NCBI GenBank assembly: GCA_036362985.1
Contig: JAYGXS010000007.1
Location: 13,061,188 to 13,125,187 of the forward strand
Reading direction: 5' to 3'
Source: Ligula intestinalis
Lineage: Eukaryota > Platyhelminthes > Cestoda > Diphyllobothriidea > Diphyllobothriidae
Length of the DNA stretch: 64,000 nt
Positions within the stretch are counted from its first letter, which is position 1, and each line of letters opens with the position of its first letter. The notes beneath the pieces were generated by a model, which saw only the letters and a list, made by a program, of their open reading frames with translations, ran no database searches and was not told where the DNA came from. The position numbers and the translations under genes are program-made. Shown piece by piece: positions 45,031-56,429 of this stretch.

Positions 45031-46039
45031 ATTAGGACAACTGCGACCAGTGGCGTGCGCAAGCAAGCGCGTGCATTGTTTCCTCTCCAGAGGTTAAGGT
45101 GGACAGTCATTGCCTGTTAACGATCAGAGACATTTGGCTACGCTCGACGCCTTAGAAAAGCCTCCAAACGTTGCTAGCATTTGGTCGGGCTAATATCCTA
45201 ACACTTACGACTGATGATAATTTGTGATTTGACGAAGATCACGCGTTGCGGCCGGTAGGTAAAGCGTACGTCGGACATCCGCGTGTTAGGTTGTGGTTTG
45301 GTTAGTGAGGGAGGTTGGGAAAGAGGCAGAAAATGCCGTTCACCGTCGATCGAGCACGCGGGTGCTTAAAGCGTGCGCAAGGCAACCGCCTCCTGGATAA
45401 ACGTCTGCGTACTGGACCGAGCAGTCAACATGAGAATTGAGCGTGCTGTCGATCATTTCAAATCCGTGCCTGAACTTTTATTTCGAGCCTGGGACTTTGA
45501 TTAGTTTTTAATGCAACTAAATGAGGGTCTAATCGCGTTCTTACCGTATAGGCTTGTTGGACTTGTCATGCATCATTTTATGACCCTGGACTAGTACCGC
45601 GAATTCACAAAAAGGATGTGCTTGGCTGATTTGCGTCCCTTAAACTAACACGGAAGGGGAAGTGAACTCGATCGGCTACGAGAAGAACATGTATTAAGAG
45701 CCAGCAAGTCATTCTCACTGTGTGTATTTATGTACGCTTGAAGATAACACCCCGCAAGAACCGCTAAGTTTCTCGCACACATGGACCAATTAGATCTGTC
45801 ATGAGCTCTGTGGCCACAGAACAGCACGGGAGACGTTCGCACGTGTTTTTTGAGAACTGACTCGTCGTAAGAATGGGGGCATTCCCAAAAAGTAACCCGC
45901 ACCAGTTCACCCTAGTGAACGCTGGTGACTTGCTCATGATGTGAACTGTATGAAGCAGAATACGTGTGCACTTCTTGCGATCTCGTTTCGAATTTGTGAA
46001 TAACTGACCTACTGATGGCTGAATATAGCCTTCCGATGA

Positions 46040-46435
46040 ATTCATTGACCTGGGGATAGTGGATAGTGGAACGACCTTCAGTGAAGGTTAGCTGTAAAAT
46101 AAACGGACTCTCGGGCCTGACGAATAGGCAGTCGCGGACGCAGCAGCGGCAGTGCTACGAGGGCGCAGCGGGCTGAGGCCTGACGACGGCGCTGTGACAT
46201 GGCGAGTGTGAACCGCCATTAAATAAGTTCGCTTGCCACCGATGCCTTGTGGTTAGGCTATTGAGCCAGAGTGCTAGAGGAAATAACCTCAAACACAAAA
46301 CGTGCAGCTGTTGGGGACCCGCTCGTACCCGAAATTCCCAAGTCACCTCAATGAATTTCATGTCAGATAACTGCAATACTATCCATGCTACGGCGTCCGC
46401 GGGAACCGATGCGCTCCGCAACCCTTGTCCAGTGG
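46040..46435 (+). repeat. RTE-type LINE 5' region (repeat B), copy 1
   Basis: Shared in order with 48228-48500 (+) and 47640-47930 (−): GTGGAACGACCTTCAGTGAA / GGTTAGCTG, CAGCAGCGGCAGTGCTAC, GTGAACCGCCATTAAATAAG, GCTTGCCACCGATGCCTTGT, GAGCCAGAGTGCTAGAGGAA. It leads directly into the endonuclease start at 46436, so it is probably the element's 5' UTR. Confidence 0.65.
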
Positions 46436-46575
46436 TGCGGGTGAATAGTATGCGAGCTGGACTACTAAATCGAAATCGGACTCTTGGTATTGGATGCTGG
46501 AATGTGCGAACGTTCGTGCCCCCTGGTACCCAAAGTCTGACGGTGCGCAGCCTTTATCTCGAACTAGTGAGTTAA
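46436..46575 (+). pseudogene. RTE-type LINE endonuclease N-terminus
   Basis: Encodes NRTLGIGCWNVRTFVPPGTQ followed by SLTVRSLYLE. The GxWNVRT box with PGTQ…L is the start of APE endonucleases in RTE-clade ORF2. The frame stops after LYLEL VS and the remainder is missing. Confidence 0.72.
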
Positions 46576-47126
46576 TTATCTGCTGATAGCTGAATAGAGC
46601 CTTCCGATGAAGTCATTGATCTGGCGATGTATGGAGGATAGAAAAAATCAGGTTCCGCACTAAAGTTAGTCGCATGTTGAGATGCACCGGCCACCGCTCT
46701 AAGGCTTAGTTTACAGTATAGCAGTCGTTTCAGTGGCCCATTTCCTCCGGCGTCCCAACGACCGCGACATACTCGCTAACTAGCCGGCTAACTTTGCAAA
46801 ACCTCGGCAGCCCTCAGTTTAGTCGCGGCCGCGCTGGCATACAACACTGTTTTACGCGCATCGGTCAACCTGCCTTTGGGCTCTAGTGGCCATGTGCCCC
46901 AGACTGCCCCTTTGACCTCACCAACCACGTGCTCGCGACACCCAAAGCCTTTCCCCGCGCACGCTTAGCCGAACAAAGACAAGTGCTCGGACGCTTAACT
47001 AAGTCACTATTACTGACTGCATGGTAGGTCAACTGTTTAAATTCCGACAGGTATCAATGCAGCTCAGTTAAATACACCTATTTTGTCTAGTTCTGCCGAT
47101 CTGTGATTTCGACACTTTATTTCTAG

Positions 47127-47328
47127 GTTCTCGATTTATCAAGCGATCCTGTGATAACCATTCCCCAAATCCTCAAAAAGGACAGTGATCATTCCCGAGA
47201 CGTGATTCAATTGGTCGCCGGAGGTATAGCCGGCGTGGTGTCCAGAACCTGCACCGCGCCCATCGATCGGCTGAAAATAATGAGGCAGGTCTATGGTTAC
47301 AAGCACAAACGTAGCGGTTTTGTCGAGG
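47127..47328 (+). CDS. SLC25A24: SCaMC carrier, carrier-repeat 1 exon (first half)
   Basis: The acceptor is TTATTTCTAG|GTTCTC and the donor is GTCGAGG|GTGAGT, phase 0 in and phase 1 out. It encodes VLDLSSDPVITIPQILKKDS, then DVIQLVAGGIAGVVSRTCTA and PIDRLKIMRQVYGYKHKRSG. This holds transmembrane helix 1 and the first carrier signature PxDxxK (PIDRLK). The lead-in matches the vertebrate linker ending in a TIPD-like segment. The frame is separated from the EF-hand exons by 5.0 kb of repeat-filled intron. Confidence 0.93.
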
Positions 47329-47489
47329 GTGAGTCAACGTCGGCTTTCGACGTCGTCAGGCTTCGTTTTTTTTCTCAAACAGAAAACTATCCCATTAAAT
47401 ACTTGATTACTTGATACGACTGTAATCTAGCCGGCCTCACTTATGTCACGGACGGTGCCTCTCTACGTGGCTGATTTGGAAAGCTCCCC

Positions 47490-47640
47490 CCATTCTCTTC
47501 TTGAGCGATGGAGGCCAAAAACCGAAGGTCCAAGAACCGCTTGCATGTCTTCACGAACAATGTCTTGAGCTGCCATTCTCTTCGGCACCTCCAGGTGTGA
47601 GTGCAACTTTTGCACGGGGAATCTTGGAGGTTTTAAATAC
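47490..47640 (+). repeat. Dispersed repeat D, copy 1
   Basis: GAGCGATGGAGGCCAAAAAC, CGAAGGTCCAAGAACCGCTT and TGTCTTGAGC…CCATTCTCTTCGGCA match the minus strand of 56430-56650 (CAGCGACGGAGAAGGAAAAT, CGAAGGTTCAGGAACCGCTT, TGTTGAGC…GCCGTCCTCTTCGACGCA). It probably derives from a LINE. In the carrier's 9.6-kb intron. Confidence 0.6.
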
Positions 47641-47930
47641 AGGTGGGTCCCCAACGGTCGAGGCGGTTTCCTCTAGCACTCTGGCTCAAGAGTCTGATCA
47701 CAAGGCAGCGGTGGCAAGCAAACCTATTAAATGGCGATTCACGTTCGCCAGGTCACAGTGCCGTCGTTGGGCATGCGATATGTTATAAAGCAGTCACTAC
47801 GCCAGACCTCACCCTGGTAGCACTGTCGCTGCTGCTGCTGCTGCGTGACCGCTTATTTGCAAAACCAACGAGCCTGCTTATTTTGTAGCTAACCTTCGCC
47901 GAAGGTCATTCCACTATCCACCCCCCTGTT
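47640..47930 (-). repeat. RTE-type LINE 5' region (repeat B), copy 2, inverted
   Basis: Inverse of copy 1: CCTCTAGCACTCTGGCTCAA, CAGCGGTGGCAAGCAAAC, TGGCGATTCACGTTCGCCA, GGTAGCACTGTCGCTGCTGC and AGCTAACCTTCGCCGAAGGT all appear in complementary order. A CTG run expands the CAGCAG part. Confidence 0.65.
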
Positions 47931-48010
47931 GATGAGCCAGGTATCAAGCACCTGGGCCTACAAGAAACCCGCCTTCCTGAGGGAAATATCAGGAGAAATG
48001 CTCACTTAAC
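47931..48010 (+). pseudogene. RTE-type endonuclease scrap
   Basis: The + strand encodes VDEPGIKHLGLQETRLPEG. LxLQETRLP is the second conserved block of APE endonucleases. It abuts the inverted copy of repeat B, so several rearranged pieces of the same family lie together. Confidence 0.55.
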
Positions 48011-48227
48011 CAGATAGACATGGAGCATATCTCGTAAAGGTTTAGTTTTTCATAGGTATGCAAAGCTGAAGGCAATCTCCATTTCCTGCCGATTTCCGAA
48101 CATCCGGCGGACAACGATTCTGTGGATCGAGGCCAGCATAGTGAGGCGGACAACGAAGGGCGTGCCTAACCCACCTCAGTCGTCGGATGGCCGTTCGCCT
48201 AGCTGCCTGCTATCTAGCGCGTCGTAC

Positions 48228-48500
48228 AAAGGTTAGTGGAACGGCTTTTTGGTGAAGGTTAGCTACTGCGAAATAGGCAGACTCCTGGGTCTGGCGAATT
48301 AGCACTCGGGGACCACCAGCAGCGATAGTGCTACCAGGGCACAGAGGGCTGGGGTTTAGCGCACCTTATACCACGCCTCAAGTTCCAATAGGGCATTGTG
48401 ATATGGCGACCGTGAACCGCCAGTAAAAAGGTTTGCTTGCCATTGGTGCAATGTGGGTAGGTTCTTCAGCTGAAGCAATGGAGAGGACAACCTCAAAAAA
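48228..48500 (+). repeat. RTE-type LINE 5' region (repeat B), copy 3
   Basis: Same blocks as copy 1 with more divergence (GGTGAAGGTTAGCTACTGCG, CAGCAGCGATAGTGCTACCA, GTGAACCGCCAGTAAAAAGG, TTGCTTGCCATTGGTGCAAT). It also shares GGGGTTTAGCGCACC with the repeat at 50.7 kb. Confidence 0.6.
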
Positions 48501-49854
48501 ACCACCCGGGACTAGCCTGTATTGAAAATTTCGAAGAAATCTTTTACAAAAATGTTGACTTATAGTGCTACAATCCTATTAAATATTTTTTGCTTCGACG
48601 CCTACGAGACGGCCGCCAGTATAAGCAGATTTAAATACAAGATGCGCATTGGGTTTCTAAATGGTATGGTATAAAGGAACCGCTATCCAGCTGTTAAGCT
48701 CCAAGCCCGACCGAAGAGGACCTAGCGTTGGAACCAGGTGGGTCGAACTGTTTTGGTCAATGGGAACAATCCTCGTCCGTGAGAGATAGCGGTTTCTACC
48801 GCTCGGGCCTGATTACAGTGGCAACCCGCAGGCGTCGCGTTTTGTTGGGAAGCTCCTGCCTCCTTCCACCATCCTCTACTAAGGGAACCACAGCAGACGC
48901 GTCTCCGTCGTGTTCCCACCCGCCCTCATGGCGGCCAGGGTCTACTATACCAAACCCCCCTACGGTGGATCTATCTCTCCTCCTCTCCATCTGTCTTTTT
49001 GATGACAGAACAGCCCCTTCCGACCATGCTGCTCCGACTCCTACTCGCCGCCGGGATTGAGGCACATCCAGCGGGGCTCCGGATCCAACAAGGGCTACTA
49101 GCCAGCCAGCCAGTGCCTTTTCAACTCTGATTTACCAATAACTGCGGGTGGTGAGGCTAACCGGAATGGCTATTCGGCGTCCGACAGCCTCTGTATCTCT
49201 CTCCTCACCGACGCTAACACCGTGTTAATTATTTTTGCATATTAATCTCTCACTTCTTGGCTTATCTCTGCTTGACCTATTTCATGCGGAGAGCTACCAT
49301 GCACAGCGTGATAACCTAGCTGTTGATTCGAATTTGGTGACACGTTTGCACATGCAACTATGCTGGCTACTCTGGCACACGCTCGCTTTACTTCTTCCAG
49401 CACACACACACACACACATGCATTGAGTGGCTTTTATGACATCGATGTGGCGCGTATGTATCTTTGTAAAGTACTCACGGAAATCGTTGGTTGGGTGTAC
49501 CATAAATTAACAGTATTATTTAACCGTTGTTGGCACTTTGATGTGGTAATCTTTCTGGGAGTAGGTGAGGTCGATAGGACAGTTCGATCGTGCATTTCGA
49601 CGAGGTCCAAATATTCGACCATCGAGTTGGACGATGTTCACCGTATGCTCCACAACAAAATGTTGGTGCAGGGAAGAATGACTGTCGCTGGATTATAGCG
49701 AAAGTAGGCTTTCGCAGCATCTACCCCCCCCTCGCTCCCCTCTCACTCCCACCTGGGCCCGGTGTCAAGACGTCTGGAGGTGGGAGGGGACGCAAGCCAA
49801 CGCACTGTAGGTCAACACCACCAGAAAACCACAACACAGTAGGGGTGCGGCTCA
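48501..49854. other. Carrier intron: low-copy repeats and a CA microsatellite
   Basis: A (CA)n tract lies at 49401-49418. 49045-49110 (GCCGGGATTGAGGCACATCC … CAACAAGGGCTACTAGCC) recurs at 53130-53185. No coding match. Confidence 0.5.
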
Positions 49855-50300
49855 GACCCCAGCTGACTGACAGTGCCATTAAGGCCACAATAAGAAGGAG
49901 CCATTGCCGCCTGTCTTTCTGTCAGTCCGCCAGTCAACCGACAGTTCTCCCGTCGAACACCGCGTGCTCCAACAAGCCGCAGTAGACGCTGAGTCAAGCC
50001 GCACAAAGGCTACAGCAAGCTGAGGCAACACAACGAACTACCGCAAATGAAAATAACAAGAGTTACAGCAGACTCGCGGAGAATCTGCCCACTCGGTCGC
50101 CACTTCCACCTTCGTTTCCAGGTTGAAGACAAAGTCAATAAGACCGGGGATGAGGGAAGGTGTGGGTGGCTGGCGCGATAGTCACTCAACACTTGACTCA
50201 GCCAACTCGCTAGGTAGGCTCCCACGTCCGCGGGAGTGACATAAAGGCCACATTGAGAAAGAGCCATTGCAACCTGACTCTCAGTCCTCCGTCTCCTCGC
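49855..50300. repeat. Degenerate direct repeat pair, ~380 nt apart
   Basis: GTGCCATTAAGGCCACAATAAG…GGAGCCATTGCCGCCTG…CAGTCCGCC at 49873-49930 recurs as GTGACATAAAGGCCACATTGAG…AGAGCCATTGCAACCTG…CAGTCCTCC at 50236-50290. Confidence 0.5.
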
Positions 50301-50369
50301 ATACGCACACGCAAATGCACGCGTACAAGAGGAGCAGCATCTTAGTTGGCCCGAGTTTTCCCGTCAGTT

Positions 50370-50812
50370 GGTAAACCCTCCAAGTCCCGGCTTTTAGCGC
50401 ACCGTCATAGATTCGAGCGCATTCAGATTTATTATAGTGAGGAGGGAAATGCGCCGAGGGTCGACCTCACTCTCTCCCCCACCGCATGGTGACCGCCTAG
50501 CTTTCCGGAAACCTGAAGTGGGGTCTGAAACCCAGTGGGAGCGCGAACGCATACACCGACAGGGAATCAGAACTGAGCGGAAGTGCCAGCGCCTGGCTGG
50601 CCGCAGGGACCGTGGTTGGCCGCCAGTCAACCAATCAACACAACACAACGCATCCCGGGCTGACCGTGCGGTTCGAGTTACTCTGACAGCCGGCTACCTT
50701 CCAAGTCCTGGGGTTTAGCGCACCGCGGGAGCGTCAAGCGCGTCGCATTGTTTATAGTGAGGAAAGAAAGGCGCTGAGCCGTCGGCCTCGCTCTCTTCCC
50801 CACCGCCAGCTT
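50370..50812. repeat. Direct repeat pair, ~325 nt apart
   Basis: CCAAGTCCCGGCTTTTAGCG…TTTATTATAGTGAGGAGGGA…CTCTCTCCCCCACCGC (50370-50485) recurs as CCAAGTCCTGGGGTTTAGCG…TTGTTTATAGTGAGGAAAGA…CTCTCTTCCCCACCGC (50701-50805). Function unknown. Confidence 0.6.
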
Positions 50813-51582
50813 CAAGCCAGTCAGTTGTCTGGTGTGGGATGCGCGCAGAAACGCCATCTTTTCCGTTACTTGACGCAAAATGCTAGGCATAGTTTTCGGC
50901 AGACACTATCGAGGAGGGAGTTGAAAAGACCTGCTTCACGAGAACGGGCTTCCTGATAGATTTATTACGGAATAAATACTGTCCCGAGACCGCAGTAGAG
51001 CATACAACATTGTAGAAAAAAAGTCTGCTCCTTAAAATCTCCTTTCGATGGGTGTGAAGACGCCTTGAGCAGACCGTTTTACGAGCCTTCTCAGAAGCCC
51101 ACGACCAAAGGGTCATGGCTTCGAATCTCGGGTAATACACACTGACGATTGGGTTTGACCATTCCCGTCTCCCTTCTTCTGTGTCGGTTCCGCTCACCGA
51201 GTCTGGATATTATTTGTTACCCGCCCGGTTGTGCATGGCCAAAACAAGACAAGAATACCAGCTCAGTCTACTTCCGTGTACATTTGCTCCTATTGAGCCA
51301 GTTCTATTGGCCACACAAGTCGTTGCCTATCCAAAAAGATAAGAGGACAGCTGTCGGCATAGCTTAAGTAAAAGTAACTTCAAGAACATAAACAGCACTA
51401 TTCTCGCACACATATTGTTGATTTCGGGCATCCACAGAAGCATTTTTTGTGGTTTGTGAGGTCCCAGCAAACTTCCTTCCCAGTTACTGGGTCAGCTGAA
51501 ACCACTGCTATCAGGTCGAGGAAGCCGGTTGTGTGCGCGCAAAAGAACCCCGTGCAAACTTCGCGCCCGGTCTGGCCAACGG

Positions 51583-51830
51583 TCACTTACCAATACAAGC
51601 GAACACGCGAGTCCCAGAAAGTAATTGGGAGGAAGAAAATTGGCTCGCTGCGACATAACTTCTATTTGCCTGACGTTTCGACATCCTTCGCGGATTCTTC
51701 ATCAGAGGCGTCAACAGACCCCTTGATGCTTCAGTTTTCTGCTCATGTCCCTGATGAAGAATGCGCCATGGATGTCGAAACGTCAGGCGAATAAATGTGT
51801 CATCGCAGCGATCGAATCTTCTTCCCAACG
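51583..51830. mobile_element. Fold-back repeat of the PLE family with the best hammerhead-like motif
   Basis: Inverted arms 51590-51715 and 51745-51830. On the minus strand, left arm: GCCT (complement of 51706-51709), CTGATGA (51699-51705), a hairpin with ATCC/GGAT, GAAAC (51675-51679), GTC (51672-51674), then AGGC (51668-51671). GCCT and AGGC give a 4-bp stem I, and CTGATGA and GAAA are the invariant hammerhead core. Right arm: CTGATGA 51751-51757 and GAAACGTCAGGCGAATAAAT from 51777. Outer parts repeat the family tail (CCAATACAAGCGAACACGCG). In the carrier's 9.6-kb intron. Confidence 0.78.
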
Positions 51831-52234
51831 GTCACTTGGATGTACTGCTCCGCCCCCTTTCGACCTGAAACGGCTCCATTGGACCTTTACCACCGCATAA
51901 CCAGTCGTCTATTATTGCGTCCCCTCAACCCCCCCCCCACCAATTTGGATGAAATGATGACCGCATGTTCACCTCTGACCCTGTTCCACTACTGGCCCGA
52001 GGAGAATTTGTCGACAGCCTACGTATACTCGTCAACTGCTCTTCTGAATTTTCTGCTGGACATGCTTGCAACTTTCCCGTGTTTGCTTAACACTCGCTGG
52101 TGGCGTGATTTAGTGTCTAGACTAGCCTCCTTGAAGGCAAGGTTGATTTTGATTTCTGACTTGTTAACGTGTGTGTCTAGAGGTCAGGGCAGACGCAAAG
52201 GGCTGACGATTTCAAGGATTTTTTCTCGATCGAA

Positions 52235-52700
52235 ATGAGAATGGAAATCTGGGGGCGAGATTAGCGCTTTGCAGGACAACCTGACTTTATTTTTGGCTAT
52301 TTATTATACAAGGATGAATACAATTAAACAGCCCTAACTATATGATCAACTACGATTGCTCCAGCCCCAGCATTCGAGACAAATATCTTGCAGTCTTTTA
52401 TTCAGGCCGTATTGGGGATCAAAAACCAAACGTAATATTATTATTGCTGATTTGTTCGAGAACCAAAAAATTCATAGTCGATTGTCACTACTTAAGATAT
52501 CATATGAGCTAACATGCACAGGAGCATAAGATGAAATATCTTTTTTTATCATGAATTATGTGCCCCCATTATGCACGAGAAGGCATGCGATCTTTATCAA
52601 CCCTTTTCATGACCATGTAAGGCTGCTTACAGAGTTCTGGTTTTCTCGAAGGTATTGCAACGACTTCGAGTCTTCCCATCGTCGCCTAATGTTACCATAT
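52235..52700 (+). repeat. Dispersed repeat C, copy 1
   Basis: AAATCTGGGGGCGAGATTAG…CGCTTTGCAGGACA at the left and CATGACCATGT…GCTTACAGAGTTCTGGTTTT near 52610-52645 both recur at 54790-55030 in the same order. Non-coding. Confidence 0.55.
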
Positions 52701-53224
52701 ATGAATGATTTTGCAAAAATTCCCATTTTACGATTGAAAGGTCGTATTGGCAAACAATTGTTTTCGGTCATTCATCATCAGGCCGGTACATGCGATAGAG
52801 AATAAAAATGGTCAGTTAATTGCAGTGTTTATATAATCGTTTTAACGTTGCAAAAATTCCCATCACAGGAATCAGAAGACCAATTTTTGAGCATACGTAT
52901 ACTTTCAATAAATTCTCATCAGGCCATTAAATTAAATGAGAGGGAGGTAAATTATATTCAAAGTTGCAAGCAAATTAGTCCAGGGGATAGGGGAGGGGGT
53001 TGGGGTAGTAACAGGCGGCTAATTAATCGGCACTTCGGGAGAGGGAGGGAGGAAGGGAGAGAGGAGGTACAGGGAAAAATGCCGGTCGCTAGGTGGCCGT
53101 TGGCCATGCTAAGCTTGGGGCTTGCAGCCGGGATTGAGGCCCACCCGGCAGGGTTCCGGATCCAACAAGGGCTACTTGCCTGCCTGCCTTACAGCAGGTT
53201 CTTTTGCGCACACTAAATCGGCTT
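52701..53224. other. Carrier intron: unassigned
   Basis: Includes the second copy (53130-53185) of the GCCGGGATTGAGGC…CAACAAGGGCTACT repeat. No coding match. Confidence 0.4.
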
Positions 53225-54010
53225 CCTTAACCGGATAGCAGTTGCTTCTGCTGTCGCTAGCAGTCGCTGATCCGTTGGGGTCCACCTGATGTCCGGAATC
53301 CACTGTGTGCGCTTGAATAGAGCTGTTAATAGTCCTGGCGGTATTGAATTCACATTTCCTTAGCCATTGCGGGAGGTGTTCCTTTATTCTTTTGGATAGG
53401 CGTCGACTCGTGCGACCAATATAACCTGCTCCACAGGAGCAAGTTAAAGAGTAGATTCACACGGAGGTAGTGTGAGTCTGTAACCTGTCCTTGCCTTCTC
53501 CATGTAAGACCGGGTTAGTTGAGTATAATATCTGAATTCTCGCTGCTGGAAAGGTTCATGATAGGGCCTCGTCAAAGCGTCGTTTCAGGAGTTCACCTGC
53601 CGCGTCTCCTCGAAGGGACACTTTGAGAAATAAGGTTTTCTTCTCCACAGTGAGTGTTGTGGGTTTCCTTTCTTTAGTAGCCATATTCTTGGTGATGAAT
53701 TTTTCAGGATATCCGTTCTCACGGAGTAAGTCCTGGATTTTCTTGAGTTCCTCTTCAATAGTGTCTTCTGAGCAAATTTTCTAGCTCTTTGCGTTAAGCA
53801 GCGAACTAGATTTCGCTTCTGTTGGAGGGGTACGAAACTGTTAAAGTTCGTATATTGTCCAGACCAGGTTTTCTTTCTATACACACTACTTCGGACGTTA
53901 CCGTCAGGTCTACGAGTTAGGAGGACGTCCAGGAAAGGGAGCGAACCTGCTGTTTCCATCTCCAACGTGAACTGTATGGATGGATGGGCTTGATTGACCG
54001 CGTTTAAGAG
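53225..54010 (-). pseudogene. Penelope-like element: RT C-terminus and GIY-YIG start
   Basis: A 126-codon open frame (53965-53585) reads METAGSLPFLDVLLTRRPDG, SSVYRKKTWSGQYTNFNSFV, PLQQKRNLVRCLTQRARKF. This is the PLE RT thumb block (FLD, VYRKxTxxxxYxxxxS, KxxLVxxLxxRA). After frameshifts, 53450-53380 gives CSCGAGYIGRTSRRLSKRIK plus EH, the GIY-YIG nuclease start with YIG intact. It stops at a poly-C tract (54040-54053). A second PLE scrap lies in this same intron at 51400-51580 (weak match). Confidence 0.85.
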
Positions 54011-54424
54011 TGCGTCTCTATTACACCTTTTTCACTTTACCCCCCCCCCCCCATATAAATGTAATGAGAATTTATTGAAAGTTTACGTATGCTCGCCAAT
54101 TGCTCTTCGGGTTTATATAATCGTCAAGTTGAGGGGGGTGGGAAGGATAAGGGTAATTAAGCAGCTGGGGTTTTCCTCGTCTCCTGAATGCAGGTGCCTG
54201 TGCGGGTATGAAGTTGCTAGCGATGCGCAGAGAAGATAGGGGGAGGGATGTTCTCGCGGTCAGCGGGTTGAGGTCTGAATGTCAGCTGCGCAGCTTGCGC
54301 TTAACTATATGAATGAATGTATGTTGGAACTCTGGATGGTCATACCTTTGCAAAACCATGTCTGATGATTGAGTTGTATGTCTGAATAAACACTCTTCGG
54401 CGTATAAACGGAAGCCAAGTCAAA

Positions 54425-54475
54425 ATCAGTTCGTCCTGTAAAGCGTTAATCTCACCCCCAGATTTATACCCTCAT
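54425..54475 (-). repeat. Dispersed repeat C, fragment, inverted
   Basis: GTCCTGTAAAGCGTTAATCTCACCCCCAGATTT is the complement of the left end of repeat C at 52236 and 54797. It forms an inverted pair with the next copy 330 nt away. Confidence 0.6.
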
Positions 54476-54784
54476 TTGCTCCATCTTTTAAACGAAATAA
54501 GTTTTGAAAATCTCCGAGACTTCAGGTCTGCCGATTTGGGTTTAATGTATCTTTTTCATTCCTTCCACTTGCAATAGCTAGGACTGACACAGGGTTTGCA
54601 AGAGGCTTCCACCTGGTGTGCAGTAACCGTAAATTGGGGTAAGGTTAATTGACCCGAGTCGCTTGACACTGCGAGTTCGACACTGCATCACGTCAAAAGC
54701 GAGCGTTAAGCAAAATCCAGTAAACACCTGAAAGCGTCTACTGTGCGTCACCTATGGCTGGATAAAATAGTCTTAAACCAGTCC

Positions 54785-55030
54785 ATTGGAAAATGAATAT
54801 AGACATCTGGAGGGTGAGATTAACGCTTTATAGGACAGGTCGCCTCTATTTCGGCTCCCGGATAAATTCATGACCTGAGGGTTAGCGTTATGTATGAGAA
54901 CGTATGTGAACGTCTTTGACTCTTGCCATGACCATGGGACGTTGATCACATGATTCAATTGCTTACGGAGTTCTGGTTTTGCATCGGTATTGCAGTGGCC
55001 TCAAATTTTACCATCGGCATCAAACGATAA
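54785..55030 (+). repeat. Dispersed repeat C, copy 3
   Basis: CATCTGGAGGGTGAGATTAA…CGCTTTATAGGACA, then CATGACCATGGGAC…GCTTACGGAGTTCTGGTTTT, same order as copy 1 with internal deletions. Confidence 0.55.
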
Positions 55031-56429
55031 ATGTGTGCTGTCGCGTTACCCTATTGTCTCTCATTACCGTTCTCGTCCCTCCCCCTTCACGCGTATGGAA
55101 AGACAAATATGCATGTTTTAGCCTGCACTCCTTCATCCTCATATAAGTGCACTGATTCGACGAGAATTCATCGAATACACACGCATGCTCGCGCACTAGT
55201 TTTTTGCATTCTTCGATGGGGGAGAGGGGGGGAGGATTTTCACAACTCCAAAATAATAAAAATTATTGTTGCGACAATCACGGTTCATTGTTCTCAACTG
55301 CCCCCCCATCCCATCCTGGAGTTTCTTATTTTCATCCCCTGTCGGCGTCATTTTTTGCCAGAGCCCTACACAGTGTTGGGGACGTTGAATTTTCCCTTGG
55401 CTGCCCTGACAATATCGTCAAGTAGGACAGCCTTACAGTCTCGGCGGGGAAGGTGAATGCAGTAAGCAGAACCCAGGTGAACTTTCCAAAATATATCTTG
55501 AAGCCACACAACACAATCGTCGCCCGGTTGCACGGTTTCACAGGCTTTCAAAGGTCTTTTAGACCAGTCAAAATATCTCAGTCCTCACCCTGTCCTCCAT
55601 TCGGTCAGTCGTCCCCTGGTGACCCCTTGAATGCCTGAAGCAACGACATAGCGGTGTGGGCGTGGCACCAGTAATTGCATGTCAGACGCCTGTGCAGCAT
55701 TTACTGAACTCTCCCTCTCTCTTCTTCCTCCTCCGCCATCCAAGACAATTTCAAGACGCTACAGGAGCGGATGACCGCTGCTAACTATAAAAACGTGCAA
55801 TCTGTGCATGTATTACCCCTATCTTCGTATGTCTCAGACTATCCTACGACTACCTGTGATTAGAGATTCTTGATAGATTGAGAGCTGGGCTTCAATAGCT
55901 GCCTAGTGTGGCCTCTGTGCAACCCTCGTTTCGTGGGTGCGCCTAGGTGCGGGCTCACGCCACACCAACCACCTGCGCCCTCTCCCGCCTCCGGTCTACT
56001 TGATTTGCCCCCTGACACCGTATGGGGGGGGGAGGGTGAGAGAGTGCAGGGCAGGCCACCATCTCTGCGCCACCCTCTTGTGGAACACACAGTGGACCTC
56101 GTCGAGGACGACATCCCATCGCCTGAAAAAGTGCCGGGAGGAGGAGGCGAAGGAAGTAAGCTTGGCCTTGAGTTAACGATAGCTGTGAATCGTACGTAGC
56201 CTTCCTCTCTTGCAGATCACTCCGACTGCGCATCCGGACGAGGGCGTAGTCCCAAAAGTACCACTGGCGTGAATGGCCTGCATCCACGTTATGTTGAGGC
56301 GGTTTTTGTATTATGTACATGTCTTCATCAGAAGGAAGCCTTTGCTGTTACAGTTGCTAATCCCGCGGCGATCCGGGTAGCCTGCTGTGGCTGGGTGCGC
56401 GTCATTAACGCCCTAGGCCCCTTCAAGAA
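55031..56429. other. Carrier intron: GC-rich dispersed repeats, no gene
   Basis: 55925-56080 carries the CCAACCACCTGCGCCC…CCGCCTCCGG repeat also seen at 18.6 kb. Overlapping frames on both strands at 55.9-56.3 kb arise from its GC-rich composition. Confidence 0.45.

Noticed and set aside
49401..49418. Alternating CA run as a regulatory element
   Set aside because: Ordinary microsatellite with no supporting context.
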